NCBI GenBank assembly: GCA_947471745.1
Contig: CANJKZ010000775.1
Coordinates: 379,501-443,500 of the forward strand
Direction: 5' to 3'
Source of the DNA: Closterium sp. Naga37s-1
Taxonomy: Eukaryota > Streptophyta > Zygnematophyceae > Desmidiales > Closteriaceae
Length of the DNA stretch: 64,000 bases
The position numbers were made by a program, and so were the translations under genes. This document shows positions 24,001-36,000 of the stretch, one piece after another; within the stretch, counting starts at the first letter, position 1, and each line of letters starts with the position of its first letter. The notes beneath the pieces are model-generated. The model saw nothing but the letters and a program-made list of their open reading frames with translations. It did no database searches and was not told the DNA's origin.

Positions 24001-27000
24001 TTGAGGTGCAGGTTTGACGTCAGGTTTGAGGTGCAGGTCTGAGGTGCAGGTTTGACATCAGGTTTGAGGTGCAGGTTTGAGGTGCAGGTTTCAGGTGCAG
24101 GTTTGAGGTGCAGGTTTGACATCAGGTTTGAGGTGCAGGTTTGACATCAGGTTTGAGGTGCAGGTTTGACAACAGGTTTGAGGTGCAGGTTTGAGGTGCA
24201 GGTTTGAGGTGCAGGTTTGACGTCAGGTTTGAGGTGCAGGTTTGACGTCAGGTTTGAGGTGCAGGTTTGACAACAGGTTTGAGGTGCAGGTTTGAGGTGC
24301 AGGTTTGAGGTGCAGGTTTGAGGTGCAGGTTTGAGGTGCAGGTTTGACGTGCAGGTTTGACGTGCAGGTTTGACGTCAGGTTTGAGGTGCAGGTTTGACG
24401 TCAGGTTTGAGGTGCAGGTCTGAGGTGCAGGTTTGTCATCAGGTTTGAGGTGCAGGTTTGACAACAGGTTTGAGGTGCAGGTTTGAGGTGCAGGTTTGAC
24501 ATCAGGTTTGAGGTGCAGGTTTGAGGTGCAGGTTTGAGGTGCAGGTTTGAGGTGCAGGTTTGAGGTGCAGGTTTGAGGTGCAGGTTTGAGGTGCAGGTTT
24601 GAGGTGCAGGTTTGACGTCAGGTTTGAGGTGCAGGTTTGAGGTGCAGGTTTGACGTCAGGTTTGAGGTGCAGGTTTGAGGTGCAGGTTTGACATCAGGTT
24701 TGAGGTGCAGGTTTGAGGTGCAGGTTTGAGGTGCAGGTTTGACGTGCAGGTTTGACGTGCAGGTTTGACGTCAAGTTTGAGGTGCAGGTTTGACGTCAGG
24801 TTTGAGGTGCAGGTCTGAGGTGCAGGTTTGACATCAGGTTTGAGGTGCAGGTTTGAGGTGCAGGTTTGAGGTGCAGGTTTGACATCAGGTTTGAGGTGCA
24901 GGTTTGAGGTGCAGGTTTGAGGTGCAGGTTTGAGGTGCAGGTTTGAGGTGCAGGTTTGAGGTGCACGTTTGAGGTGCAGGTTTGAGGTGCAGGTTTGAGG
25001 TGCAGGTTTGACGTGCAGGTTTGACGTCAGGTTTGAGGTGCAGGTTTAACGTCAGGTTTGAGGTGCAGGTCTGAGGTGCAGGTTTGACATCAGGTTTGAG
25101 GTGCAGGTTTGACAACAGGTTTGAGGTGCAGGTTTGAGGTGCAGGTTTGACATCAGGTTTGAGGTGCAGGTTTGACGTCAGGTTTGAGGTGCAGGTTTGA
25201 GGTGCAGGTTTGACAACAGGTTTGAGGTGCAGGTTTGAGGTGCAGGTTTGAGGTGCAGGTTTGAGGTGCAGGTTTGACATCAGGTTTGAGGTGCAGGTTT
25301 GACGTCAGGTTTGAGGTGCAGGTTTGACGACAGGTTTGAGGTGCAGGTTTGAGGTGCAGGTTTGAGGTGCAGGTTTGAGGTGCAGGTTTGAGGTGCAGGT
25401 TTGACGTGCAGGTTTGACGTGCAGGTTTGACGTCAGGTTTGAGGTGCAGGTTTGACGTCAGGTTTGAGGTGCAGGTCTGAGGTGCAGGTTTGTCATCAGG
25501 TTTGAGGTGCAGGTTTGACAACAGGTTTGAGGTGCAGGTTTGACATCAGGTTTGAGGTGCAGGTTTGAGGTGCAGGTTTGAGGTGCAGGTTTGAGGTGCA
25601 GGTTTGAGGTGCAGGTTTGAGGTGCAGGTTTGAGGTGCAGGTTTGACGTCAGGTTTGAGGTGCAGGTTTGAGGTGCAGGTTTGACGTCAGGTTTGAGGTG
25701 CAGGTTTGAGGTGCAGGTTTGACATCAGGTTTGAGGTGCAGGTTTGAGGTGCAGGTTTGAGGTGCAGGTTTGACGTGCAGGTTTGACGTGCAGGTTTGAC
25801 GTCAAGTTTGAGGTGCAGGTTTGACGTCAGGTTTGAGGTGCAGGTCTGAGGTGCAGGTTTGACATCAGGTTTGAGGTGCAGGTTTGAGGTGCAGGTTTGA
25901 CATCAGGTTTGAGGTGCAGGTTTGAGGTGCAGGTTTGAGGTGCAGGTTTGACATCAGGTTTGAGGTGCAGGTTTGAGGTGCAGGTTTGAGGTGCAGGTTT
26001 GAGATGCAGGTTTGAGGTGCAGGTTTGAGGTGCACGTTTGAGGTGCAGGTTTGAGGTGCAGGTTTGAGGTGCAGGTTTGACGTGCAGGTTTGACGTCAGG
26101 TTTGAGGTGCAGGTTTGAGGTGCAGGTTTGACATCAGGTTTGAGGTGCAGGTTTGAGGTGCAGGTTTGAGGTGCAGGTTTGACGTGCAGGTTTGAGGTGA
26201 AGGTTTGAGGTGCAGGTTTGACGTCAGGTTTGAGGTGCAGGTCTGAGGTGCAGGTTTGACATCAGGTTTGAGGTGCAGGTTTGACAACAGGTTTGAGGTG
26301 CAGGTTTGACATCAAGTTTGAGGTGCAGGTTTGACGTCAGGTTTGAGGTGCAGGTTTGAGGTGCAGGTTTGACAACAGGTTTGAGGTGCAGGTTTGAGGT
26401 GCAGGTTTGAGGTGCAGGTTTGAGGTGCAGGTTTGAGGTGCAGGTTTGAGGTGCAGGTTTGAGGTGCAGGTTTGACGTCAGGTTTGAGGTGCAGGTTTGA
26501 GGTGCAGGTTTGAGGTGCAGGTTTGAGGTGCAGGTTTGAGGTGCACGTTTGAGGTGCAGGTTTGAGGTGCAGGTTTGAGGTGCAGGTTTGACGTGCAGGT
26601 TTGATGTCAGGTTTGAGGTGCAGGTTTGAGGTGCAGGTTTGACATCAGGTTTGAGGTGCAGGTTTGAGGTGCAGGTTTGAGGTGCAGGTTTGACGTGCAG
26701 GTTTGGTTGAAGGTTTGAGGTGCAGGTTTGAGGTGCACGTTTGAGGTGCAGGTTTGAGGTGCACGTTTGAGGTGCAGGTTTGAGGTGCAGGTTTGAGGTG
26801 CAGGTTTGAGGTGCAGGTTTGACGTGCAGGTTTGACGTCAGGTTTGAGGTGCAGGTTTGACGTCAGGTTTGAGGTGCAGGTCTGAGGTGCAGGTTTGACA
26901 TCAGGTTTGAGGTGCAGGTTTGACAACAGGTTTGAGGTGCAGGTTTGAGGTGCAGGTTTGAGGTGCAGGTTTGACATCAGGTTTGAGGTGCAGGTTTGAC

Positions 27001-29360
27001 GTCAGGTTTGAGGTGCAGGTTTGAGGTGCAGGTTTGACAACAGGTTTGAGGTGCAGGTTTGAGGTGCAGGTTTGAGGTGCAGGTTTGAGGTGCAGGTTTG
27101 AGGTGCAGGTTTGACGTCAGGTTTGAGGTGCAGGTTTGACGTCAGGTTTGAGGTGCAGGTTTGACGACAGGTTTGAGGTGCAGGTTTGAGGTGCAGGTTT
27201 GAGGTGCAGGTTTGAGGTGCAGGTTTGAGGTGCAGGTTTGACGTGCAGGTTTGACGTGCAGGTTTGACGTCAGGTTTGAGGTGCAGGTTTGACGTCAGGT
27301 TTGAGGTGCAGGTCTGAGGTGCAGGTTTGTCATCAGGTTTGAGGTGCAGGTTTGACAACAGGTTTGAGGTGCAGGTTTGAGGTGCAGGTTTGACATCAGG
27401 TTTGAGGTGCAGGTGGTGCAGGTTTGAGGTGCAGGTTTGAGGTGCAGGTTTGAGGTGCAGGTTTGAGGTGCAGGTTTGAGGTGCAGGTTTGACGTCAGGT
27501 TTGAGGTGCAGGTTTGAGGTGCAGGTTTGACGTCAGGTTTGAGGTGCAGGTTTGAGGTGCAGGTTTGACATCAGGTTTGAGGTGCAGGTTTGAGGTGCAG
27601 GTTTGAGGTGCAGGTTTGACGTGCAGGTTTGACGTGCAGGTTTGACGTCAAGTTTGAGGTGCAGGTTTGACGTCAGGTTTGAGGTGCAGGTCTGAGGTGC
27701 AGGTTTGACATCAGGTTTGAGGTGCAGGTTTGAGGTGCAGGTTTGAGGTGCAGGTTTGACATCAGGTTTGAGGTGCAGGTTTGAGGTGCAGGTTTGAGGT
27801 GCAGGTTTGAGGTGCAGGTTTGAGGTGCAGGTTTGAGGTGAACGTTTGAGGTGCAGGTTTGAGGTGCAGGTTTGAGGTGCAGGTTTGACGTGCAGGTTTG
27901 ACGTCAGGTTTGAGGTGCAGGTTTGACGTCAGGTTTGAGGTGCAGGTCTGAGGTGCAGGTTTGACATCAGGTTTGAGGTGCAGGTTTGACAACAGGTTTG
28001 AGGTGCAGGTTTGACATCAAGTTTGAGGTGCAGGTTTGACGTCAGGTTTGAGGTGCAGGTTTGAGGTGCAGGTTTGACAACAGGTTTGAGGTGCAGGTTT
28101 GAGGTGCAGGTTTGAGGTGCAGGTTTGAGGTGCAGGTTTGAGGTGCAGGTTTGAGGTGCAGGTTTGAGGTGCAGGTTTGACGTCAGGTTTGAGGTGCAGG
28201 TTTGAGGTGCAGGTTTGAGGTGCAGGTTGAGGTGCAGGTTTGAGGTGCAGGTTTGAGGTGCAGGTTTGAGGTGCAGGTTTGAGGTGCAGGTTTGACGTCA
28301 GGTTTGAGGTGCAGGTTTGACGTCAGGTTTGAGGTGCAGGTTTGAGGTGCAGGTTTGACATCAGGTTTGAGGTGCAGGTTTGAGGTGCAGGTTTGAGGTG
28401 CAGGTTTGACATGCAGGTTTGACAACAGGTTTGAGGTGAAGGTTTGAGGTGCAGGTTTGAGGTGCAGGTTTGAGGTGCAGGTTTGAGGTGCACGTTTGAG
28501 GTGCAGGTTTGAGGTGCAGGTTTGAGGTGCAGGTTTGAGGTGCAGGTTTGACGTGCAGGTTTGACGTCAGGTTTGAGGTGCAGGTTTGACATCAGGTTTG
28601 AGGTGCAGGTCTGAGGTGCAGGTTTGACATCAGGTTTGAGGTGCAGGTTTGACAACAGGTTTGAGGTGCAGGTTTGAGGTGCAGGTTTGAGGTGCAGGTT
28701 TGACATCAGGTTTGAGGTGCAGGTTTGACAACAGGTTTGAGGTGCAGGTTTGAGGTGCAGGTTTGAGGTGCAGGTTTGAGGTGCAGGTTTGAGGTGCAGG
28801 TTTGAGGTGCAGGTTTGAGGTGCAGGTTTGAGGTGCAGGTTTGAGGTGCAGGTTTGAGGTGCAGGTTTGAGGTGCAGGTTTGACGTGCAGGTTTGACGTG
28901 CAGGTTTGACGTGCAGGTTTGACGTCAAGTTTGAGGAGCTTGTTTGACGTCAGGTTTGAGGTGCAGGTTTGAGGTGCAGGTTTGACATCAGGTTTGAGGT
29001 GCAGGTTTGACAACAGGTTTGAGGTGCAGGTTTGAGGTGCAGGTTTGAGGTGCAGGTTTGAGGTGCAGGTTTGAGGTGCAGGTTTGAGGTGCAGGTTTGA
29101 GGTGCAGGTTTGAGGTGCAGGTTTGAGGTGCAGGTTTGACGTGCAGGTTTGACGTGAAGGTTTGACGTCAGGTTTGAGGTGCAGGTTTGACGTCAGGTTT
29201 GAGGTGTAGGTCTGAGGTGCAGGTTTGACATCAGGTTTGAGGTGCAGGTTTGACAACAGGTTTGAGGTGCAGGTTTGAGGTGCAGGTTTGACATCAGGTT
29301 TGAGGTGCAGGTTTGACGTCAGGTTTGAGGTGCAGGTTTGAGGTGCAGGTTTGAGGTGCA
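1..29360. repeat. Satellite subdomain A (13-mer rich)
   Basis: This part is dominated by runs of the 13-mer, punctuated by clusters of GACATC, GACAAC and GACGTGC variants. A recurring landmark cassette holds GGTCTGAGG followed by GACATC (or GTCATC) and then GACAAC, returning every few hundred bases. A rarer cassette, GACGAC followed 166 bp later by GTCATC, occurs at 15636/15802, 17939/18105, 19047/19213, 25326/25492 and 27163/27329, with a 140-bp version at 16692/16832. This shows irregular higher-order units of about 1.0-1.3 kb. The pairs at 17939 and 27163 are separated by exactly 9,224 bp, which indicates a long-range duplication inside the array. Confidence 0.85.
4300..8500. repeat. Indel-rich stretch of the satellite
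   Basis: Single-base gains and losses are far more frequent here than elsewhere in the array. Examples are CAGGTTGAGG, GGTTTTGAGG, GCAAGGTTT and GTGGCAGG at about 4420-4520, 4960-5010, 5270-5520, 7430-7450, 7900-7990 and 8190-8360. This could be genuine older, degenerating sequence. It could equally be uncorrected long-read sequencing error in a region that is hard to polish. Confidence 0.6.
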
Positions 29361-30530
29361 TGATTGATGTCAGGTTTGAGGTGCAGGTTTGACGTCAGGT
29401 TTGAGGTGCAGGTTTGACGCCAGGTTTGAGGTGCAGGTTTGACGTCAGGTTTGAGGTGCAGGTTTGTCGTGAGGATTGAGGTGCAGGTTTGAGGTGCAGG
29501 TTTGACGTCAGGTTTGAGGTGCAGGTTTGACGTCAGGTGCAGGTTTGACGTCAGGTTTGAGGTGCAGGTTTGACGTCAGGTTTGAGGTGCAGGTTTGAGG
29601 TGCAGGTTTGAGGTCAGGTTTGAGTTGCAGGTTTGACGTCAGGTTTGAGGTGCAGGTTTGATGTCAGGATTGAGGTGCAGGTTTGACGTCAGGTTTGAGG
29701 TGCAGGTTTAAGGTGCAGGTTTGACGTCAGGATTGAGGTGCAGGTTTGAGGTGCAGGTTTGAGGTGCATGTTTGACGTCAGGTTTGACGTCAGGATTGAG
29801 GTGCAGGTTTGAGGTGCAGGTTTGACGTCAGGTTTGAGGTGCAGGTTTGACGTCAGGTTTGAGGTGCAGGTTTGACGTCAGGTTTGAGGTGCAGGTTTGT
29901 CGTCAGGTTTGAGGTGCAGGTTTGACGTCAGGTTTGAGGTGCAGGTTTGTCGTCAGGTTTGAGGTGCAGGTTTGACGTCAGGTTTGAGGTGCAGGTTTGA
30001 CGTCAGGTGCAGGTTTGACGTCAGGTTTGAGGTGCAGGATTGAGGTGCAGGTTTGACGTCAGGTTTGATGTGCAGGTTTGACGTCAGGTTTGAGGTGCAG
30101 GTTTGACGTCAGGTTTGAGGTGCAGGTTTGACGTCAGGTTTGAGGTGCAGGTTTGACGTCAGGTTTGAGGTGCAGGTTTGAGGTGCAGGTTTGAGGTGCA
30201 GGTTTGACGTCAGGTTTGCAGGTTTGAGGTGCTGGTTTGAGGTGCAGGTTTGACGTCAGGTTTGAGGTGCAGGTTTGACGTCAGGTTTGAGGTGCAGATT
30301 TGTCGTCAGGTTTGAGGTGCAGGTTTGAGGTGCAGGTTTGACGTCAGGTTTGAGGTGCAGGTTTGACGTCAGGTTTGAGGTGCAGGTTTGACGTCAGGTT
30401 TGAGGTGCAGGTTTGAGGTGCAGGTTTGAGGTGCAGGTTTGAGGTGCAGGTTTGACATCAGGTTTGAGGTGCAGGTTTGACGTCAGGTTTGAGGTGCAGG
30501 TTTGAGGTGCAGGTTTGAGGTGCATGATTG
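29361..30530. repeat. Satellite subdomain B, first block
   Basis: Composition switches abruptly from 13-mer runs to a regular alternation of GACGTC 12-mers with 13-mers, giving a 25-bp dimer, and GTCGTC and GATTGAGG variants appear. The GGTCT and GACAAC markers of subdomain A are absent. The block is bounded on both sides by the rare monomer variant GTGCATGATTGA(T/C)GTC, at 29361 and again at 30525. This is consistent with a 1,164-bp segment inserted or duplicated into subdomain A. Confidence 0.75.
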
Positions 30531-33010
30531 ACGTCAGGTTTGACGTCAGGTTTGAGGTGCAGGTCTGAGGTGCAGGTTTGACATCAGGTTTGAGGTGCAG
30601 GTTTGAGGTGCAGGTTTGAGGTGCAGGTTTGACATCAGGTTTGAGGTGCAGGTTTGAGGTGCAGGTTTGAGGTGCAGGTTTGAGGTGCAGGTTTGAGGTG
30701 CAGGTTTGAGGTGCACGTTTGAGGTGCAGGTTTGAGGTGCAGGTTTGAGGTGCAGGTTTGACGTGCAGGTTTGACGTCAGGTTTGAGGTGCAGGTTTGAC
30801 GTCAGGTTTGAGGTGCAGGTCTGAGGTGCAGGTTTGACATCAGGTTTGAGGTGCAGGTTTGACAACAGGTTTGAGGTGCAGGTTTGAGGTGCAGGTTTGA
30901 GGTGCAGGTTTGAGGTGCAGGTTTGAGGTGCAGGTTTGAGGTGCAGGTTTGAGGTGCAGGTTTGACGTCAGGTTTGAGGTGCAGGTTTGAGGTGCAGGTT
31001 TGAGGTGCAGGTTTGAGGTGCAGGTTTGAGGTGCAGGTTTGAGGTGCAGGTTTGACGTCAGGTTTGAGGTGCAGGTTTGACGTCAGGTTTGAGGTGCAGG
31101 TTTGAGGTGCAGGTTTGAGGTGCAGGTTTGACATCAGGTTTGAGGTGCAGGTTTGAGGTGCAGGTTTGAGGTGCAGGTTTGACGTGCAGGTTTGACAACA
31201 GGTTTGAGGTGAAGGTTTGAGGTGCAGGTTTGAGGTGCAGGTTTGAGGTGCAGGTTTGAGGTGCACGTTTGAGGTGCAGGTTTGAGGTGCAGGTTTGAGG
31301 TGCAGGTTTGAGGTGCAGGTTTGAGGTGCAGGTTTTAGGTGCAGGTTTGAGGTGCAGGTTTGACGTCAGGTTTGAGGTGCAGGTTTGACGTCAGGTTTGA
31401 GGTGCAGGTCTGAGGTGCAGGTTTGACATCAGGTTTGAGGTGCAGGTTTGACAACAGGTTGGAGGTGCAGGTTTGAGGTGCAGGTTTGAGGCGCAGGTTT
31501 GAGGTGCAGGTTTGAGGTGCAGGTTTGAGGTGCAGGTTTGAGGTGCAGGTTTGACGTGCAGGTTTGACGTGCAGGTTTGACGTCAAGTTTGAGGAGCAGG
31601 TTTGACGTCAGGTTTGAGGTGCAGGTTTGAGGTGCAGGTTTGACATCAGGTTTGAGGTGCAGGTTTGACAACAGGTTTGAGGTGCAGGTTTGAGGTGCAG
31701 GTTTGAGGTGCAGGTTTGAGGTGCAGGTTTGAGGTGCAGGTTTGAGGTGCAGGTTTGAGGTGCAGGTTTGACGTGCAGGTTTGACGTGCAGGTTTGACGT
31801 CAGGTTTGAGGTGCAGGTTTGACGTCAGGTTTGAGGTGTAGGTATGAGGTGCAGGTTTGACATCAGGTTTGAGGTGCAGGTTTGACAACAGGTTTGAGGT
31901 GCAGGTTTGAGGTGCAGGTTTGACGTGCAGGTTTGAGGTGCAGGTTTGAGGTGAAGGTTTGAGGTGCAGGTTTGAGGTGCAGGTTTGAGGTGCAAGTTTG
32001 AGGTGCACGTTTGAGGTGCAGGTTTGAGGTGCAGGTTTGAGGTGCAGGTTTGAGGTGCACGTTTGACGTGCAGGTTTGACGTGCAGGTTTGACGTCAGGT
32101 TTGAGGTGTAGGTCTGAGGTGCAGGTTTGACATCAGGTTTGAGGTGCAGGTTTGACAACAGGTTTGAGGTGCAGGTTTGAGGTGCAGGTTTGACATCAGG
32201 TTTGAGGTGCAGGTTTGACGTCAGGTTTGAGGTGCAGGTTTGAGGTGCAGGTTTGACAACAGGTTTGAGGTGCAGGTTTGAGGTGCAGGTTTGACATCAG
32301 GTTTGAGGTGCAGGTTTGACGTCAGGTTTGAGGTGCAGGTTTGAGGTGCAGGTTTGACGTCAGGTTTGAGGTGCAGGTTTGAGGTGCAGGTTTGACATCA
32401 GGTTTGAGGTGCAGGTTTGACAACAGGTTTGAGGTGCAGGTTTGAGGTGCAGGTTTGAGGTGCAGGTTTGAGGTGCAGGTTTGAGGTGCAGGTTTGAGAT
32501 GCAGGTTTGAGGTGCAGGTTTGAGGTGCAGGTTTGAGGTGCAGGTTTGAGGTGCAGGTTTGAGGTGCAGGTTTGAGGTGCAGGTTTGACGTGCAGGTTTG
32601 ACGTGCAGGTTTGACGTGCAGGTTTGACGTCAAGTTTGAGGAGCTTGTTTGACGTCAGGTTTGAGGTGCAGGTTTGAGGTGCAGGTTTGACATCAGGTTT
32701 GAGGTGCAGGTTTGACAACAGGTTTGAGGTGCAGGTTTGAGGTGCAGGTTTGAGGTGCAGGTTTGAGGTGCAGGTTTGAGGTGCAGGTTTGAGGTGCAGG
32801 TTTGAGGTGCAGGTTTGAGGTGCAGGTTTGAGGTGCAGGTTTGAGGTGCAGGTTTGACGTGCAGGTTTGACGAGCAGGTTTGACGTCAGGTTTGAGGTGC
32901 AGGTTTGACGTCAGGTTTGAGGTGTAGGTCTGAGGTGCAGGTTTGACATCAGGTTTGAGGTGCAGGTTTGACAACAGGTTTGAGGTGCAGGTTTGAGGTG
33001 CAGGTTTGAC
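30531..33010. repeat. Satellite subdomain A, second block
   Basis: The array returns to the A-type pattern of 13-mer runs with GGTCTGAGG, GACATC, GACAAC and GACGTGC markers. The rare monomer run GTTTGAGGAGCTTGTTTGA occurs at about 28931 in the first A block and again at about 32637, so this block shares recent ancestry with the end of the first A block. Confidence 0.75.
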
Positions 33011-36000
33011 ATCAGGTTTGAGGTGCAGGTTTGACGTCAGGTTTGAGGTGCAGGTTTGACGTCAGGTTTGAGGTGCAGGTTTGACGTCAGGTTTGAGGTG
33101 CAGGTTTGAGGTGCAGGTTTGAGGTCAGGTTTGAGGTGCAGGTTTGAGGTGCAGGTTTGACGTCAGGTTTGAGGTGCAGGTTTGACGTCAGGTTTGAGGT
33201 GCAGGTTTGACGTCAGGTTTGAGGTGCAGGTTTGTCGTCAGGTTTGAGGTGCAGGTTTGACGTCAGGTTTGAGGTGCAGGTTTGTCGTCAGGTTTGAGGT
33301 GCAGGTTTGACGTCAGGTTTGAGGTGCAGGTTTGACGTCAGGTTTGAGGTGCAGGTTTTACGTCAGGTTTGAGGTGCAGGATTGAGGTGCAGGTTTGACG
33401 TCAGGTTTGATGTGCAGGTTTGACGTCAGGTTTGAGGTGCAGGTTTGACGTCAGGTTTGAGGTGCAGGTTTGACGTCAGGTTTGAGGTGCAGGTTTAAGG
33501 TGCAGGTTTGACGTCAGGATTGAGGTGCAGGTTTGAGGTGCAGGTTTGAGGTGCATGTTTGAGGTGCAGGTTTGACGTCAGGTTTGAGGTGCAGGTTTGA
33601 GGAGCAGGTTTGACGTCAGTTTTGAGGTGCAGGTTTGACGTCAGGTTTGAGGTGCAGGTTTGACGTCAGGTTTGAGGTGCAGGTTTGTCGTCAGGTTTGA
33701 GGTGCAGGTTTGACGTCAGGTTTGAGGTGCAGGTTTGACGTCAGGTTTGAGGTGCAGGTTTGACGTCAGGTGCAGGTTTGACGTCAGGTTTGAGGTGCAG
33801 GTTTGACATCAGGTTTGAGGTGCAGGTTTGAGGTGCAGGTTTGAGGTGCAGGTTTGAGGTGCAGGTTTGAGGTGCAGGTTTGAGGTGCAGGTTTGAGGTG
33901 CAGGTTTGACGTCAGGTTTGAGGTGCAGGTTTGAGGTGCAGGTTTGAGGTGCAGGTTTGACGTCAGGTTTGAGGTGCAGGTTTGAGGTGCAGGTTTGAGG
34001 TGCAGGTTTGACGTCAGGTTTGAGGTGCAGGTTTGAGGTGCAGGTTTGACGTCAGGTTTGAGGTGCAGGTTTGACGTCAGGTTTGAGGTGCAGGTTTGAC
34101 GTCAGGTTTGAGGTGCAGGTTTGACGTCAGGTTTGAGGTGCAGGTTTGAGGTGCAGGTTTGAGGTCAGGTTTGAGGTGCAGGTTTGACATCAGGTTTGAG
34201 GTGCAGGTTTGATGTCAGGTTTGAGGTGCAGGTTTGACGTCAGGTTTGAGGTGCAGGTTTGACGTCAGGTTTGAGGTGCAGGTTTGACGTCAGGTTTGAG
34301 GTGCAGGTTTGTCGTCAGGTTTGAGGTGCAGGTTTGACGTCAGGTTTGAGGTGCAGGTTTGTGGTCAGGTTTGAGGTGCAGGTTTGACGTCAGGTTTGAG
34401 GTGCAGGTTTGACGTCAGGTTTGAGGTGCAGGTTTTACGTCAGGTTTGAGGTGCAGGATTGAGGTGCAGGTTTGACGTCAGGTTTGATGTGCAGGTTTGA
34501 CGTCAGGTTTGAGGTGCAGGTTTGACGTCAGGTTTGAGGTGCAGGTTTGACGTCAGGTTTGAGGTGCAGGTTTAAGGTGCAGGTTTGACGTCAGGATTGA
34601 GGTGCAGGTTTGAGGTGCAGGTTTGAGGTGCATGTTTGAGGTGCAGGTTTGACGTCAGGTTTGAGGTGCAGGTTTGAGGAGCAGGTTTGACGTCAGTTTT
34701 GAGGTGCAGGTTTGACGTCAGGTTTGAGGTGCAGGTTTGACGTCAGGTTTGAGGTGCAGGTTTGTCGTCAGGTTTGAGGTGCAGGTTTGACGTCAGGTTT
34801 GAGGTGCAGGTTTGACGTCAGGTTTGAGGTGCAGGTTTGACGTCAGGTGCAGGTTTGACGTCAGGTTTGAGGTGCAGGTTTGACATCAGGTTTGAGGTGC
34901 AGGTTTGAGGTGCAGGTTTGAGGTGCAGGTTTGAGGTGCAGGTTTGAGGTGCAGGTTTGAGGTGCAGGTTTGACGTCAGGTTTGAGGTGCAGGTTTGAGG
35001 TGCAGGTTTGAGGTGCAGGTTTGACGTCAGGTTTGAGGTGCAGGTTTGAGGTGCAGGTTTGAGGTGCAGGTTTGACGTCAGGTTTGAGGTGCAGGTTTGA
35101 GGTGCAGGTTTGACGTCAGGTTTGAGGTGCAGGTTTGACGTCAGGTTTGAGGTGCAGGTTTGACGTCAGGTTTGAGGTGCAGGTTTGACGTCAGGTTTGA
35201 GGTGCAGGTTTGAGGTGCAGGTTTGAGGTCAGGTTTGAGGTGCAGGTTTGACATCAGGTTTGAGGTGCAGGTTTGATGTCAGGTTTGAGGTGCAGGTTTG
35301 ACGTCAGGTTTGAGGTGCAGGTTTAAGGTGCAGGTTTGACATCAGGATTGAGGTGCAGGTTTGACGTCAGGTTTGAGGTGCAGGTTTAAGGTGCAGGTTT
35401 GACGTCAGGATTGAGGTGCAGGTTTGAGGTGCAGGTTTGAGGTGCATGTTTGAGGTGCAGGTTTGACGTCAGGTTTGAGGTGCAGGTTTGAGGTGCAGGT
35501 TTGACGTCAGGTTTGAGGTGCAGGTTTGACGTCAGGTTTGAGGTGCAGGTTTGACGTCAGGTTTGAGGTGCAGGTTTGTCGTCAGGTTTGAGGTGCAGGT
35601 TTGACGTCAGGTTTGAGGTGCAGGTTTGTCGTCAGGTTTGAGGTGCAGGTTTGACGTCAGGTTTGAGGTGCAGGTTTGACGTCAGGTTTGAGGTGCAGGT
35701 TTTACGTCAGGTTTGAGGTGCAGGATTGAGGTGCAGGTTTGACGTCAGGTTTGATGTGCAGGTTTGACGTCAGGTTTGAGGTGCAGGTTTGACGTCAGGT
35801 TTGAGGTGCAGGTTTGACGTCAGGTTTGAGGTGCAGGTTTAAGGTGCAGGTTTGACGTCAGGATTGAGGTGCAGGTTTGAGGTGCAGGTTTGAGGTGCAG
35901 GTTTGACGTCAGGTTTGAGGTGCAGGTTTGACGTCAGGTTTGAGGTGCAGGTTTGTCGTCAGGTTTGAGGTGCAGGTTTGTCGTCAGGTTTGAGGTGCAG

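Noticed and set aside
1-33010. Many minus-strand open frames of 60-269 codons rich in HLKPAPQTCTSNL
   Set aside because: They follow from the stop-free 13-mer and end wherever a 12-mer brings TGA into frame. There is no domain, no codon bias apart from the repeat, and no consistent start.
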